This document shows, in pieces, positions 34,533-47,033 of a stretch of 64,000 nucleotides of DNA. The stretch's first letter is position 1, and each line of letters starts with the position of its first letter. Source of the stretch: Pyrus communis (Eukaryota; Streptophyta; Magnoliopsida; Rosales; Rosaceae); contig NC_084803.1 of assembly GCF_963583255.1 (NCBI RefSeq), positions 1,609,373 through 1,673,372 on the forward strand. The letters are read 5' to 3'. Under the pieces are notes generated by a model that was given only the letters and a program-made list of their open reading frames with translations, did no database searches and was not told the origin of the DNA. The position numbers were made by a program, and so were the translations under genes.

Positions 34533-35210
34533 CTACTTAAAGTTGCCTTTACTTTTGGTGTAGAGTGCTTCCTCCTCACCTTTTAACGAGACCCCTCCCA
34601 TTTGCTTTGCCAAAGCTTCTTGATCGGCAAGCAAATTCTCGAACTCAACAAATGATGGTTGGGTCGGCCATCCTTGTACAGCGGCAACGAAGCCTCGATA
34701 TTCGGGTCTCAATCCATGGATAATTATTCTTTTTATCCTGGATTCTACAATGGCAGCACTAGGATCTAATTCAGAAATTTCACGGCAAATAGACTTTACC
34801 TTGTGGAAATAGTGCGCAATCGTCATGTCCCTTTGGGCCACTGATAATAACTCGTTTTCGAGAAGCTACAGTCTTGTATCGTTCCTCTTTGAAAAGAGTG
34901 TGGCGAAGGTGTCCCATGCTTCTTTTGGTGTCTTGGCCTTCCGTATGTGCTCTAACATGTCATCTTCAACTGTAGTTTTTAAGGCAAACATGGCCTTACC
35001 TGCCTTGTTCTTCCACTTCCTCAAAGCGCTGCTGGGGTCTTCTTCTGGCTGCGTAACTTCATTACCGCCGACGACATCCCAAAGATCTTGGCCTTGTAGG
35101 TAAGACTCCATACACGTCGCCCACGTGTTGTAATTTTTGTTGTTCAACTTCTTGATTCCTCCAACAACTTGAAGATCTCCCATCGTGTCGGCAGAGCTTC
35201 GATAAGCCAA
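34533..35210 (-). pseudogene. Copia gag with premature stops
   Basis: UBN2-type gag: 35210-34866 (KKLNNKNYNTWATCMESYL) and 34841-34533 (IAHYFHKVKSICREIS, then IIIHGLRPEYRGFV). The frame is the same across both parts but is cut by a tag at about 34868-34866 and another at the 34533 end. A third stop lies before the [14 protein letters not shown] knuckle. Two of these sit where family members have Gln, as CAG-to-TAG changes would give. Confidence 0.8.
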
Positions 35211-36181
35211 ACAAGATTAACAAATAATCTTGCGAAGTACTAAACTTCTCATGATTCTCAAAAGCTTCAATAAAGACGGTCCCTGATCGTACAGCTTTGA
35301 TACCAATTGTTGGGGAAAAACTCAGAGTACACAACTCTAACAAAAGTGTTGGAGAGACAATACAAGTAAACAAATTACTTGTATTACACAAACAAAATAT
35401 TACAACACAAACTATTAAGGACACTCTTGAGAAGCTATGACACTCACTCACCTTCTAGAGACAAACTCTAGATCACTCACACTACTACAAGACTATTCTT
35501 GCTTCTCACTCTCACTTGATTGCTTGCTTGCTTGATTACAAGCTTGCTTGGTTGGTTACTTGTTTATTTGTTGATACAAATGGTGTGGATGCCTTCTCCT
35601 TTTATAGGCATGGATGGAACCTTGGAGAAGCATGGACACACCATGCTAGAGATATCTAGATAATTCCACTAACTTCCTAAGCTAGAATTATCTACACTAA
35701 TCTTGCATGTTGGTGGAAACCTCACCATTCTTCTAGACTCTTCCACCAACTTAAGAAACAACATTCTAGTCATTTCTACAAAGTACTACTTTAACTTGAA
35801 TAATCTACCTAACCAACCTTAGTGAATGTTCTAGAATTCTTTATTCTAGATTTGTGTAGGTCCTTTAATGAGATAGGGTTGATTTCTTTAAAAAAAGCTA
35901 CTATAAAAAAAAGCTGGGAGCTGTTTTTGTGTTTGGTAAACACTCAGCTTCAGTTTTTTTTCACAGTTTTGGATGAAAAAAAGCCAAAAACAAGAAACTG
36001 CAAAACCTAGCTTTGAAAAACCGACTTTTTCACATCAGTTTTACATAAAAGTTTACTAAACACTCTAATACTGCTTTTTTTTTTTTTTTCAAAAGCATTT
36101 TTACAAAAAAGTTTACCAAACACTCTGTTGCTTTATTTCACAGCTGCTTATTCTCACAGCCCAGCAGAAGCAGCTTTTTTT

Positions 36182-36233
36182 CAAAGCACAGTAATACCAA
36201 ACCATGCATACTCTGCTCTGACTCTCTGACTAC

Positions 36234-36264
<31 letters not shown>

Positions 36265-36882
36265 GGGTTTAATTTGAATTGAAATAAATACCTTCACGTG
36301 AAAGTCATGGGAGTTTATGTAAAGGAAAACTAATGAAAATGACTTAAAAATTTTAAGTTTTAATGATAATGACAAAATAAATGGTAAAGTGAATAATATC
36401 AGTATTGACTTTTTAGTGTAAAAATATAGTTTTTCTTTAAAGTGAACTGTATCATGAATTTTTTATTAAAACCCCCTTTATCTAACTAGAGACTAATGAA
36501 AATTTAGGATTGTACTTTAATTGCTTTCTGCTTTTTTTTTCAAAGAACAGCAATACCAAACCATGCATACTCTGCTCTGACTCTCTGACTACATTTATTT
36601 ATATATATATATATATATTTAGGGTTTAATTTGAATTGAAATAAATACCTTCACGTGAAAGTCATGGGAGTTTATGTAAAGGAAAACTAATGAAAATAAC
36701 TTAAAAATTTTAAGTTTTAATGATAATGACAAAATAAATGGTAAAGTGAATAGTATCAGTATTGACCTTTTAGTGTAAAAATATAATTTTTCGTTAAAAT
36801 GAACTGTATCATGAATTTTTTATTAAAACCCCCTTTATCTAACGAGAGACTAATGAAAATTTAGGATTGTACTTTAATTGCT
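36182..36882 (+). repeat. ~359-bp tandem duplication
   Basis: 36182-36525 and 36541-36882 are direct copies with few differences: both start caaag.acag.aataccaaacc, pass through a TA microsatellite and tttagggtttaatttg, and end gtactttaattgct. The unit begins inside the right end of MITE copy A, so the duplication is younger than the MITE. Confidence 0.88.
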
Positions 36883-37386
36883 CACAAGATTTAGTGATTT
36901 ACACGGAATGATAAAAAAGTTGGCCTAAAATCTACTTTAGTGGCGACTTTGTCAATCATCGACTAATGGGCCATTTGGCCCAACAAGGAGGGAGTCCAAA
37001 TCATATCACGACAATGACACTATCCACTTGGCTGGCTTCATCGATTCATCATCGGACACGCCACAATTCGGCAACATTTCCGTTCCTTCTCGGATTGTAA
37101 ATACTCCTGCGTATGTCCGACTCTTCTTCCTGGTGCCATTTTTATTTATTTCTTTCTTTCTTTATCTCGGGGGTGATTAATAATTAATTAATCAATAAAA
37201 AATAAGAGGGGAATTTGGACGTGCAGCAACCAGCAAGCTCTCACCCCCCGCGCAACCACAATCTACCCGCCGGTCCACATTACTCATCTTTCCCAGATCT
37301 ACACACTCCAATACGCCATCGTTTCGATGGCCGTTCACTAAAACCCGCCAGGCTCCGACTCCCCCCCCAGTTACTTCTTTTTGCTC
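36883..37386. other. Promoter/5' UTR region of LPEAT1
   Basis: No gene. The distal part is AT-rich; the last ~180 bp are C-rich and look like a 5' UTR ending at ATG 37387. Confidence 0.5.
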
Positions 37387-39693
37387 ATGGAGTCCGAACT
37401 CAAAGACCTCAATTCCCATCCTGCCAAGCCGGACCGCGACGACGGTCCGGCGCCCAAGGACGATCGACCGCTCCTCAAATCCGACACGAACTCCTCGGTC
37501 TCCGCCGAGGAGCTCCAGGAGCTTGAGAAGAAATGCGCGGCGTACGTGCGACGCGATGTGTACGGCACCATGGGACGCGGCGGATTACCGGTGAAGGAGA
37601 AGGTGCTGCTAGGGCTCGCGCTGGTGACTCTGGTTCCGATACGGGTGGTGCTGGCCACGACGGTGTTGGTGCTGTACTACTTGATTTGCCGGATTTGCAC
37701 GCTCTTCAAAGTCCCCAATCGCGATGAGCAGGAGCAGGAGGATTACGCGCACATGGGCGGATGGCGGCGGGCGGTGATTGTCCAATGCGGCCGCGCCTTA
37801 TCCAGAGTTATGCTCGTCGTCTTCGGCTTCTATTGGATCAGCGAAACCTATCGAATATCATTGGATTCGGACCCCAAACCCGCCGCCCAGGTACTCTCTC
37901 TCACCGTTTCTCTCTCTAAAGCATGAAAATTGATTTCGTGAGATTTTGAGTGGTAAATTTTGATGTTAAATTTTTGGTTAGGGAAAAGATGGGGGCGAAG
38001 AGAAGGAGCCTGAAAGGCCAGGGGCGATTATATCGAATCACGTTTCGTATTTGGATATCTTGTATCACATGTCTAATTCGTTTCCGAGCTTCGTTGCCAA
38101 GGTTCGCCACTGTCTTCACTTGTTCTTACTAATTTTATCGCTCTGGGATGTGAATTTTGATTGAAAGATGTTCCATTTTTATCTGTCTCGACCTATTATC
38201 TATGTATTGATTCCCATTTTTTGTTATCCTGGATTTTGTTGGTGAAGAGATCGGTGGCAAAACTTCCTCTAGTAGGCCTCATCAGGTTGGTTGCATTCAC
38301 TTTCGCTTCCTTTAGTTTCATCATGTTTCTGAAAATCTCTAGTTTATCTGTCACCATAGTATTCCGTCAATTCATTTTTCGGATTGTTAATTTTGACAGC
38401 AAGTGCCTGGGTTGTGTCTATGTTCAGCGGGAGTCAAAGTCATCAGACTTCAAGGGAGTTGCAGGTACATAAATTATGGGTGTTCCCTGCTTTTGCTAGT
38501 TTTGTAAACACTCGTAATGTGTACACCGTAACTCATGTGTTATTGGTGGTATCTAAGTTGAGAACTTTGATCGATCACAAGTGGATTATATAACGAGTTT
38601 TCGATTGTATTACTTATATAGCAATGTTGGTTGATCAATAAATGGATGTCATGTGCAGGTGCCGTGACTGAAAGAGTTAAAGAAGCACATCAGAATAAAT
38701 CTGCCCCACCAATAATGCTTTTCCCAGGTTATAGTTTTAAACACTCTATTATAAGAAAGCCCAATTAGAGTTTTCAGCTGTCCTTCGACTCGTATTTACC
38801 AATTTAATTTTATCTTGATTGAGGCTTTCTGGCAGCATATGTAATTAAATGATATTGGTGATGCTTATAGCTTTGCATTTGTTTTCCATCCATACTGAAA
38901 ACTGATCTGCGATTCATTTTTTAGCAGATGTGCGTTATGTTGTCAGTCATGCTTATACTACTGTTGTTATTTATTTATCTTAAATCTTTCTACAGAGGGC
39001 ACTACTACAAACGGAGACTTTCTTCTGCCATTCAAGACGGGAGCATTTCTGGCAAAAGCTCCGGTTCTTCCGGTGATTCTTAGGTATCCTTACCACAGAT
39101 TTAGTCCTGCATGGGACTCGATATCTGGGGTGAGTGTTTCTTAAACAATTTCCATGAACACGTAGAGAGAAAATGCATATTATGCATGATAATTATACAT
39201 AATACAAATCATAAGGATTCAATATCAGGCATATAGACTGTTTTCCTTTCATTCTTCCGGGCTTCTAATTTTAGTTACCTTATTTACTTTATTTCCAGGT
39301 GCGCCATGTGATATTTCTCCTCTGTCAATTTGTAAATCACATAGAGGTCACAAGGTTACCTGTTTATTACCCCTCACAAGAAGAAAAGGATGATCCAAAA
39401 CTCTATGCTAGTAACGTCAGAAGAATGATGGCCAGTGAGGTATATGTTTCCCCTTGAAAGTATATTACGAAACCAAGTTTACATCCTTTTCTCGCTTGAG
39501 AGCGTGACCAACTCGGTAGATATTAATCAAGCGACCTCCTGGTGTTTGTAACTTGATTCCATCTATGTTTCTGTTTTATACACAGGGCAACATGACTCTA
39601 GCAGATATTGGACTTGCTGAGAAGCGGGTGTATCATTCTGCTCTTAATGGTAATAATAGCCATCCTAGTGTTTTGCATCAGAAAGACGATTGA
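37387..39693 (+). CDS. LPEAT1: Lysophospholipid acyltransferase, LPEAT1-like (eight exons)
   Basis: An ER-associated acyltransferase that re-acylates lysophosphatidylethanolamine and related lysolipids with acyl-CoA. Exons read 37387-37890, 37982-38101, 38248-38285, 38400-38464, 38659-38727, 38996-39129, 39299-39439 and 39586-39693, all with GT-AG junctions and consistent phases, giving about 392 aa (Arabidopsis LPEAT1 has a similar length). Exon 1 encodes an acidic N-terminus and one or two membrane helices (LALVTLVPIRVVLATTVLVL). Exon 2 holds the catalytic HxxxxD box (NHVSYLDILY). Then come GCVYVQRESK, the FPEGTTTNGD box across exons 5-6 and the LPVILRYPY block. It ends VLHQKDD. No defect is seen. 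The substrate is inferred from family resemblance. Confidence 0.92.
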
Positions 39694-40762
39694 TAAATTT
39701 CAGGGCCTCGCTCCCAAATGATATCTCGTCGCTGTTGAGTTTCCTAGTTTTCGTTCATGATTGCACAAGCCACAGTGAGGGGTGGTCGTCATCAGTATTG
39801 ATGTGCCATGGTGTGCAATTATTAACTTGTAATACCATGCTTATGGAAACCGTGGCCTTTAACGCTAAAGCATCGAAATATTTGTATTCTCACCATGTTA
39901 AAATGCATTACAACCCCTATCGAAGAAACTTTGCGCCTGTTGATCTGAAGCCTCTCTTTCATGTTCATGCAGGTTTGTTTTCCCAATGCTAATTCGGACC
40001 GTCATCTGTATATTCATGTATGATTCTATTTGTTGTAGGGAAATATTAAAATTGATGTGGAATGCTGAAGAATTATTTTTGGTCGGGTAAGTTGAAACGG
40101 TATTTTTACGATGCATGCTGTTGTGGATTTAAGCTGGCATTCCTAAAGCAGGTGTTTTCCGGTGGCTCTACGTTCTCTCAGTTAATGGAGGATGGAATGG
40201 GTTCGCGGAAGTCGATTTATCTCGACGAGCTGGGCTGGTACATGTATTTGCTGTGATTTTGTTTCACCAGTAAAAAGCTCTTATCTTGGTAGAGCCTAAT
40301 GGTGCTAACGTGTGATGTATCTCAATCTGATCCTTTCTAGTGCAAAATTAACAAAGATTTTACTCTGAACCCTCTCTCTCTCTCTCTCTCCCCACTCCGA
40401 ATCGATTATAAACGTTTTTTTTTCTTTGCGGTGAATAAATTAAGATAAAGGATCTAATTGAAAATCGATAGAAGTGGCGCCATAAAAATCACTTCGCACG
40501 ATTTTCGCGAAAAAGAAAACATATTGAAAAGACTAGATGAAATGATTTAGCAATTTCTTCATGCAAACTTATAGTTACAACGGTCATAAACATCAGTCAA
40601 CAAACCTGGGAGAACACAAACAATCTGAGTGACGGCAGCCTTCAATTACTGACGCTCGCAAAAAACTCTCGCAACAAGTTCGAAATTCCCCTAATTGCTA
40701 GGTCATCAAACTAGATTCAAATTACAATTGGGGGCGTAAGAGCAAGTCTTCCAAACACTTTC
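39694..40762. other. Convergent 3' ends of LPEAT1 and DeSI-like gene
   Basis: 3' UTR of the plus-strand acyltransferase runs in from the left and that of the minus-strand protease from the right. It holds a (CT)n tract at 40372-40390. The short ORFs look incidental. Confidence 0.55.
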
Positions 40763-42272
40763 TCACCTTTCTTTCAACGAACCATTCAACGACCTTCGCA
40801 ATTCCCATGGCGGTAAGCAGCCTTTCAGGGGCGACTGCAGAAATAACGAAGATGATGATAATTGCTTCTGCCTCATCGAGATGGAAGACAGGCAACTGAA
40901 GGTGCTTCTCAAGCTCCTCTTCTCGCTGTCGTATGGTTGGCAGTTTGGGTCGTGTTGTACAGCGGAAATCTTCAGAGATTCCGGAAGTACGCAGTTGCAT
41001 ACTGAACCTACCACATATCAATTACATGGAACAGAGTTAATTTACCTTTGCAAATCACTGCTTTTTCCACCATTCATTATAAATTTGAATCTTGATTCGA
41101 TCCCGGGTAAGACCTTAAAACATGCATGACTTAAGCCGTTCTCTTAGGACGATACTTATTATCAGAATGATGACTCTAATCATTTACAAAGTACTAAAGA
41201 AACTTAATTGCAACCAAAACAAGTATTCTAGCAAAGAACCGGGACAATTAGTCATTTACCTGGAACATGTTTGAAGGGTTCTAAAAGTTCGAATGTCTAT
41301 ATATCTCTCGCTAACACAGCATGCTTATACGTGCCATTGAAAGCAAAGGTAAAGGAAATCTCTCTGACTGAAGGTACACCCTATATTTATGAAGTACTCA
41401 AGTAATCCTATCAAAAGTCATACCGGTGATACCATATAACACTGTTTTATGGGGCAGGCAGAGACAACAAATAAAGGACTATGTAACTAGCAACCCTTAA
41501 AAGAGTGCGTGAAAAGAGGATACCTATTCTTGCCAGTCGATTCACCCATTTAGGAATTGATTTTCCAGTGAGCTTGCGACAAATATCCCTGCAGAAATGG
41601 TTGCAGTTCTTGACAATCAGGTGATATGTATCACCGTTATAGCTCAAAGACTGGCGCTCCATAAACTCTCGAACCTGAGTAGGGTCCAAGCATGTTGTTC
41701 CGATTAAAATAGACTTCCTGAACTTGAACCCTGGGCATTGGCGAGGTTCAACCTCAAAAACGCCACTTGTAGGGTAGTCATGTGCTCCGAATGCATATTC
41801 TACACCATGAACTGCATAATGAAAATGGACTATCATAAACCCTGAACTTCACTTGATCGAAACAACGTAGAACGAAGAATAACAAGTTTATAGTAATTCG
41901 ATAATCTATTGTGCCAAAACTTCAGAACCGCCAAAACTAGATAGAATTGAGCAAAACAAGAAGACATACAACATGTAAAATCCCCAACAAACAAAAACAC
42001 AGTTCAGCTTAAGTTTAGGCGGATAATATGAAATGCAGACTGCCTAAACAGAAGATAAGCTTACCTTCAACACCAGAGTGAAAAATTCCAAAGCCTGCCC
42101 AATAGACATAGCCATTCATGGGAGTCAAATCATATACATTGAGATAAACTGGTGCTTTTCCTGATTCAGCGTTATCGGACTTTGATTTGGGAAATATACA
42201 AAAACGTCCCACTGATTTGGTTTTCAATTGAAGCGGGGAAATGGAACTCCATCTCTTTAACTCAAATTTCAT
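40763..42272 (-). CDS. DeSI-like (PPPDE) cysteine protease, At4g17486-like (three coding exons)
   Basis: A PPPDE/DeSI superfamily thiol peptidase, a group linked to SUMO or ubiquitin removal. Minus-strand exons are 42272-42065, 41811-41524 and 41007-40763, joined in phase, giving about 246 aa. The catalytic His is expected in the VYWAGFGIFHSGVEVHGVEY area (exon 1/2 junction) and the catalytic Cys in HLIVKNCNHFCRDIC. GAHDYPTSGVFEVEP is a further family block, and the Ser-rich C-terminus is typical of the plant At4g17486-type subgroup. A donor-like cg|gtgagt at 42845 suggests an intron in the 5' UTR, so transcription probably starts beyond 42850. The substrate cannot be inferred. Confidence 0.88.
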
Positions 42273-43035
42273 GTTTCCTTAATAAGTATAACCAGAATGC
42301 ACTCAATGCTTGCCTCCGGCCTATGAATTTGGGTAAACATAAAAGCCATTAGAACCCAAAGGGATGAAATGCAGTGGCATTAAAAACAAAACCTCAACAC
42401 AAACTGCATATGTACAAATATATCGTCTTTCTTACCACAAAAGCGATATTTTAAACTACTCTAATCTGCGTGAATTGCAACTACTTCGTTGACCAGAGTT
42501 GCAGCATTATATTCAACAGGCTCCAGTGCAGATCTCAGAGTATACAGTCAGATCTCGTTTCAACTAGTGGAGAGGAAGCAGAGAAATTCGTAACCAAAAC
42601 TAACAAATAAATAAGCTTTTTATTTTAAAAACTGTGTAAGAAATGTTCATTGTTAGTAGAAAAAAGTGAAATTTTACAGCAGCCATTGTCAAAACTCAGT
42701 GAATCATAATTCCCACTTGTTTGTTCGTTTTCCCGAGTTCTCTCAGCTACCATACAGGACCCAGAAGATAAATTCGAGGCCCAGACGAAATTATTGAAGA
42801 AAAAAAACTGGAAGGAATTGAAGTTCTTTAACTGTGGAACTCACCGATTCGCAGAGGAGAGCCATTGGAGCCCAGCAAAACCCAACCTCCTTGAACACTA
42901 AACAGCTGCGTTTCTGTATTTCCAGAGCTCAGAAATGCCAACAGCCGCTGTTAAATGGAAGGTTTTTGTATTCTGCTGGAACCTACTCTGTATTTTTCAA
43001 TTCTAATTTCGCAAAAAAAGAGGAAAATACGAAAC

Positions 43036-43060
43036 GAGAGAGAGAGAGAGAGAGAGAGAG
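43036..43060. repeat. (GA)n microsatellite upstream of DeSI-like gene
   Basis: An uninterrupted GA/AG tract in the presumed promoter or 5' UTR of the minus-strand protease gene. Confidence 0.9.
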
Positions 43061-44042
43061 CGTGAAATTGCCGAAAAATGGAAATTGAAGTGTTAGAGTC
43101 GGAGGCCAGAGTATTTTGGGAAAAGTACGTGTTTTTGAGTGAAAGAAAGTGGTCACCTTTTTATTACGGTGGGTTTGGAATCTCGTTGGATATAACTAAT
43201 TCACGTTTTATAATATCAAAAACGACAAATTTTAGTTGATGTTTAATTTAAACAAGACGATTGTCTAAATTACGACAAAAAGAATTTGAATTTTTATTCA
43301 AGCGGCATTGACCAACTAGTCACCAATCCTCCTTATTTGCAATTCTAGTCTACGTTTGATAACAAAGTACGTTATTTAATACATAATTAACCTTACTATA
43401 AACACATTTTGAAAATGCAGAATATTAATCATTATATTTGAGTATCTAACAACAAATTCCACATCAAGAAAAATTAAAAAAAAAAATGAAATTTTCATAT
43501 TGGATCGAATTTTAATGGACATTCATAGTAACTACCCTTCTTCAACGGATTGGTGAGTCGTCGTTTTCTCCTTGTATTTTCTTGTGGGATATGATTGGTC
43601 ATCATTTGGGTTAAAGAGTTTAATTAACTCCGAAAGCTAAAATTACATATATGAAATAAATAACTTAGTGTAATATTTTTTTTCCTTTTTACCTGATAAA
43701 AAAAATTGGATGTTGAGGAGTCAACATCAACATGTTACATGTAGCAATTATTAATTGTGTTTTTTTATAATATTTGCAGCCAAAGAGAAAGACAATTTGG
43801 TCAATGTGACTTTTGAGTAATAAGCTTAAGGGAAAAACAAAATTAGAAAAGAAACAATAACACAAAACAAACCCGTGAGAAAATTTTTAATGTGTTAGGA
43901 ACATGGTGTGGTAGACAAATGTCTTAATACAATTGGTTGGAAAATTGAAAAATAAAATTTTCAATCACTTGTATTATTACACTTAGTATATCGGACCATG
44001 CTCACAGCATACTGAAAAATCTCTCCAAACCCATAAATTAAA

Positions 44043-44326
44043 TGTCACATCTCGGCTCGGGGCGGATCACATCCCGGGCCCGCTCTACCACCGTAGCACG
44101 ATATTGTCCGTTTTGGGCTTACCATTCCCTCACGGTTTTGTTTTTGGGAACTCACGAGCAACTTCCCAGTGGGTCACCCATCATGGGATTGTTCTAGCCC
44201 CCTTCTCGCTTAACTTCGGAGTTCCTACGAAACCCGAAGCCAGTGAGCTCCCAAAAGGCCTCGTGCTAGGTAAGGATGAGAATATATATTTAAGGATCAC
44301 TCCCCTGGGCGATGTGGGATGTCACA
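44043..44326 (-). mobile_element. Cassandra solo LTR
   Basis: A 284-bp LTR in minus orientation with perfect TSD ttaaa (44038-44042 and 44327-44331). It keeps the 5S-like core (inverse of gatgggtgacccactgggaa and of gaagttaagcga) and the ends tgtcacat...atgtcaca. It is closest to the LTR at 9648-9952, sharing an agaagggggctagagcaatcc-type stretch. It was left after recombination between the two LTRs of a full element. Confidence 0.92.
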
Positions 44327-46637
44327 TTAAACCACATGTGAAATGAGGAAATGTGTTTAAGTTTATACTAAACTCCATGATTAGAAAATAAAATAATACT
44401 TCTTTTAAGAAAGCCACTTCCTTTATTTGTGAAAAGAATAGATGATTTAATCCAAGAACAAAGAGAGCAATGATTGTGGGGTTTAGCAAGAGCTCTTGAA
44501 TCGATTGAAGTTGAAAATTGAATAATAAATTTTTAAAATTATGATTATGGTCAAAAAAAAAAAAAAAATTAAAACTAGATGGCGATTGGCGATTACATTA
44601 AATTTGAAGATTGATGATAGCGAAGTTACTTATATAGATAAACTTGACGAAAATGACTAATAGTACAACACAAGTGCATATTTGAGGACTAAATGGTTCA
44701 ATACTGATACTTAGGTACCAAAATCAGGAACCATTGCGATAATAAATTCTATAACTTTTTCGAGGAAAAAGGAACTGTAATTTTATAACTAATTGTCAAT
44801 TTAATTACTGTAATTCTATAAATTCAAATTCATTTTCCTCATGTCGTAGTTTGTATTAGATTAAAGTAAATTATTTCTTAAAAAAAACATTAAAGTCAAT
44901 ATTGAGACTTATGTAGGTCTTGAAGGATGGACTAATCCTTTGAATCCGGTAACAACATGTATCATCTCTCTATAACAAAGTTATCTTCCAAACCTTTCAA
45001 TCAATCGATACTACTTCCGAACACAGCTTCGCTTTAACCCAAGCAATTTCTTAAAAACTCGCTTCAGATATAAAATTTTGAATATATAAACTTACTTTTG
45101 TTATTTCTAATAATATAGTTCGATAACAATTCACTTCTTTTAAAGCGTGCCCGGGTCGTTGAAGACTTGTGTGGGTGTCTAATATAATTGAAGTGCAACA
45201 GTAGTTGCCAGCTTGTTTTTATATGCACTGATTTGAAGGCTAGCACGGACATCCTGGGGTTCCATCAACGTTCAACACCACTTCTCATTAAATATCAGCA
45301 CTCAAATATCTACATAATTAATAAACCAATAAAACTTGACCAAAAAAAATTAAATAAACCATAATTGAAGTGAAATATAAATGTCCCATCATGGATATTT
45401 TCAAGTTTGAACAATCTTTTCTCATTTATAATAATATAAATCTGTTACAAATAAGAACGATCCACCAATTTAGAATTAAATTTATATCAACATAATCTCA
45501 ACTATGAAGAATTTTTTTTTTTTTTTTTGAATAACGATATTGTTTTTATTTGCATAGAGAAATCTCACATCATCCTTTATAGCTCCTAAGACATTTATCA
45601 GTTAGATAATTATATTTTGCATTGCATTATTAATTTATGGGTTACAATATATTTCAAACGGATTTTGATATGTTTTGAATTTTAACGAGTATGTTATATC
45701 ATGTGGTGGTATAATGGTCACAATAAAATCACTCATGAGTTATATCAGTGCTGTCACTTTTTATATATATATATTTTTTTTTGTTGACATTGATATCAGT
45801 TAAATGACGATCAAATAACACGTTGGTCTAATTCATAATATATATATATATATGGTGGTCCACCATTTCGGAAGCTGAAAGACTTACAGAAGCATTTTAG
45901 TTTATTCCTAATTACTATAGTGCGATTAACCAATGTTAGGAATCAAACTCATGGTGTGTCATGTGGAATACGGTCTGGAATTCGTCCCCAATCACTGATT
46001 ACCCAGTGACGATTAGTTTGATTCAAAATTGAAGTGTTAGTTTCTTTTCTCAATATCATAATAGGTTTATCTCCAATACCTTTCTTTGATCAAAAGATTC
46101 AAAACACTCCATTAATCAAATTCCTAAAAAAGAAAAACCCATTGAACAAAAAATTTAGAATTAACTTGTTTAATTTCTGAAAACTTGTTCATGAGCATAT
46201 AGGTCCCATGACAGTTGGCGGCCTTGATCTGTTCCGTTTACCATGTTGCGGTGTCGTTTCATCTCAATAGACGACAATTTATTGCAAAATCGAAACGCTA
46301 GAAACGACAAGCGTATTCCATGAGTATAAAGCTGTCGAGTGGTACGAAAAACAAAATGGACACGTGCACACCGTCAAAAGCTTGGACCCCACCGGACACC
46401 GTGCCCCGTTCTTATCCAAGTTGGGCAGTACCAGTCTACAGTGGTTTTCACTTTTCAATCCAATTGCAGTGGCAAAATGGGAAATTCATCCTTTAAGTAG
46501 TTAACGGGGTACAACACTGGACTTTGAATTAAACAAAACATTAAAGCCTGGCCCAATTAGGCAATTTCTTCACTCCGAGTTTTGTTTTGTTTGCTTATTC
46601 GAACGTTGAATTAAATGAATTGAAGACAATCAAGAGA

Positions 46638-46732
46638 AGTGCTATTCACATACTTTTTTTAATTTTTGACTGTTGGATTGAATGAATTGAAGACGATTAA
46701 GGCTAAAAATTAAAAAGAGTGTGAATAGCACT
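46638..46732. repeat. Short fold-back repeat
   Basis: The left arm agtgctattcacatac and the right arm gtgtgaatagcact are inverse, with further pairing in the aatttttgac / gctaaaaatt parts. A related sequence with gcattattcacacact occurs at 54165-54285. A short MITE-like element. Confidence 0.55.
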
Positions 46733-47033
46733 ATCCTGTTTTAATCTATATTAATCTATGAAGAGATTGGAACTTGAGTACAAAATGGGTGCTTTGATCT
46801 AGTCAATTTAGCTACAGCTGATCAGCTTTTTCATATGATGAACTTGTTTTTCCCTTTCTCAGATTTCGGAAGAAACATTATTTTTTGATTTTGTATTTAC
46901 AAATCAATTGTATGTAGCATTCTCTGCAATCAAAATGATATATGTGTGTATATATTCGATTTAATTACGTGCAGTTGAATGAACAAGAACTCGACCAATC
47001 ATAATCTGACACGTGGCTACAACGTAAAATTTG

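Larger units (their letters stand above)
31830..35893 (-). mobile_element. Copia-type retrotransposon lacking RT/RNase H
   Basis: 4,064 bp with 586-bp LTRs (31830-32415 and 35308-35893; about six differences by eye) and TSD aaagc (31825-31829 and 35894-35898). The terminal dinucleotide of the right LTR is mutated. On the minus strand the order is primer site (ttggtatcaaagc), gag, protease and integrase, then a jump to the last residues before a polypurine tract (ttgagggggag). Reverse transcriptase and RNase H are deleted. Several stops disrupt gag and integrase. A defective, non-autonomous copy. Confidence 0.9.
31796..36203 (+). repeat. MITE copy A, split by a copia insertion
   Basis: The left end (cctggtttggtactgaggtg) and the right part (35894-36203, ending gtaataccaaacca) form one ~345-bp element once the copia element 31830-35893 and its target duplication are set aside. 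It matches, in inverse orientation, MITE copy B at 53459-53803. Terminal inverted repeats contain ctggtttggta. The superfamily is not assigned. Confidence 0.75.
43111..47033. other. Gene-free spacer
   Basis: AT-rich DNA without coding signals. It holds a Cassandra solo LTR (44043-44326), a TA-rich stretch near 45760-45855 and a short fold-back at 46638-46732. Short ORFs at 44104 and 45064 have no support; the first is inside the Cassandra LTR. Confidence 0.6.

Noticed and set aside
40722..41021. A 99-aa minus-strand ORF overlapping the DeSI-like exon 3
   Set aside because: It is a shifted frame of that exon; the frame joined by splice phase is the other one.
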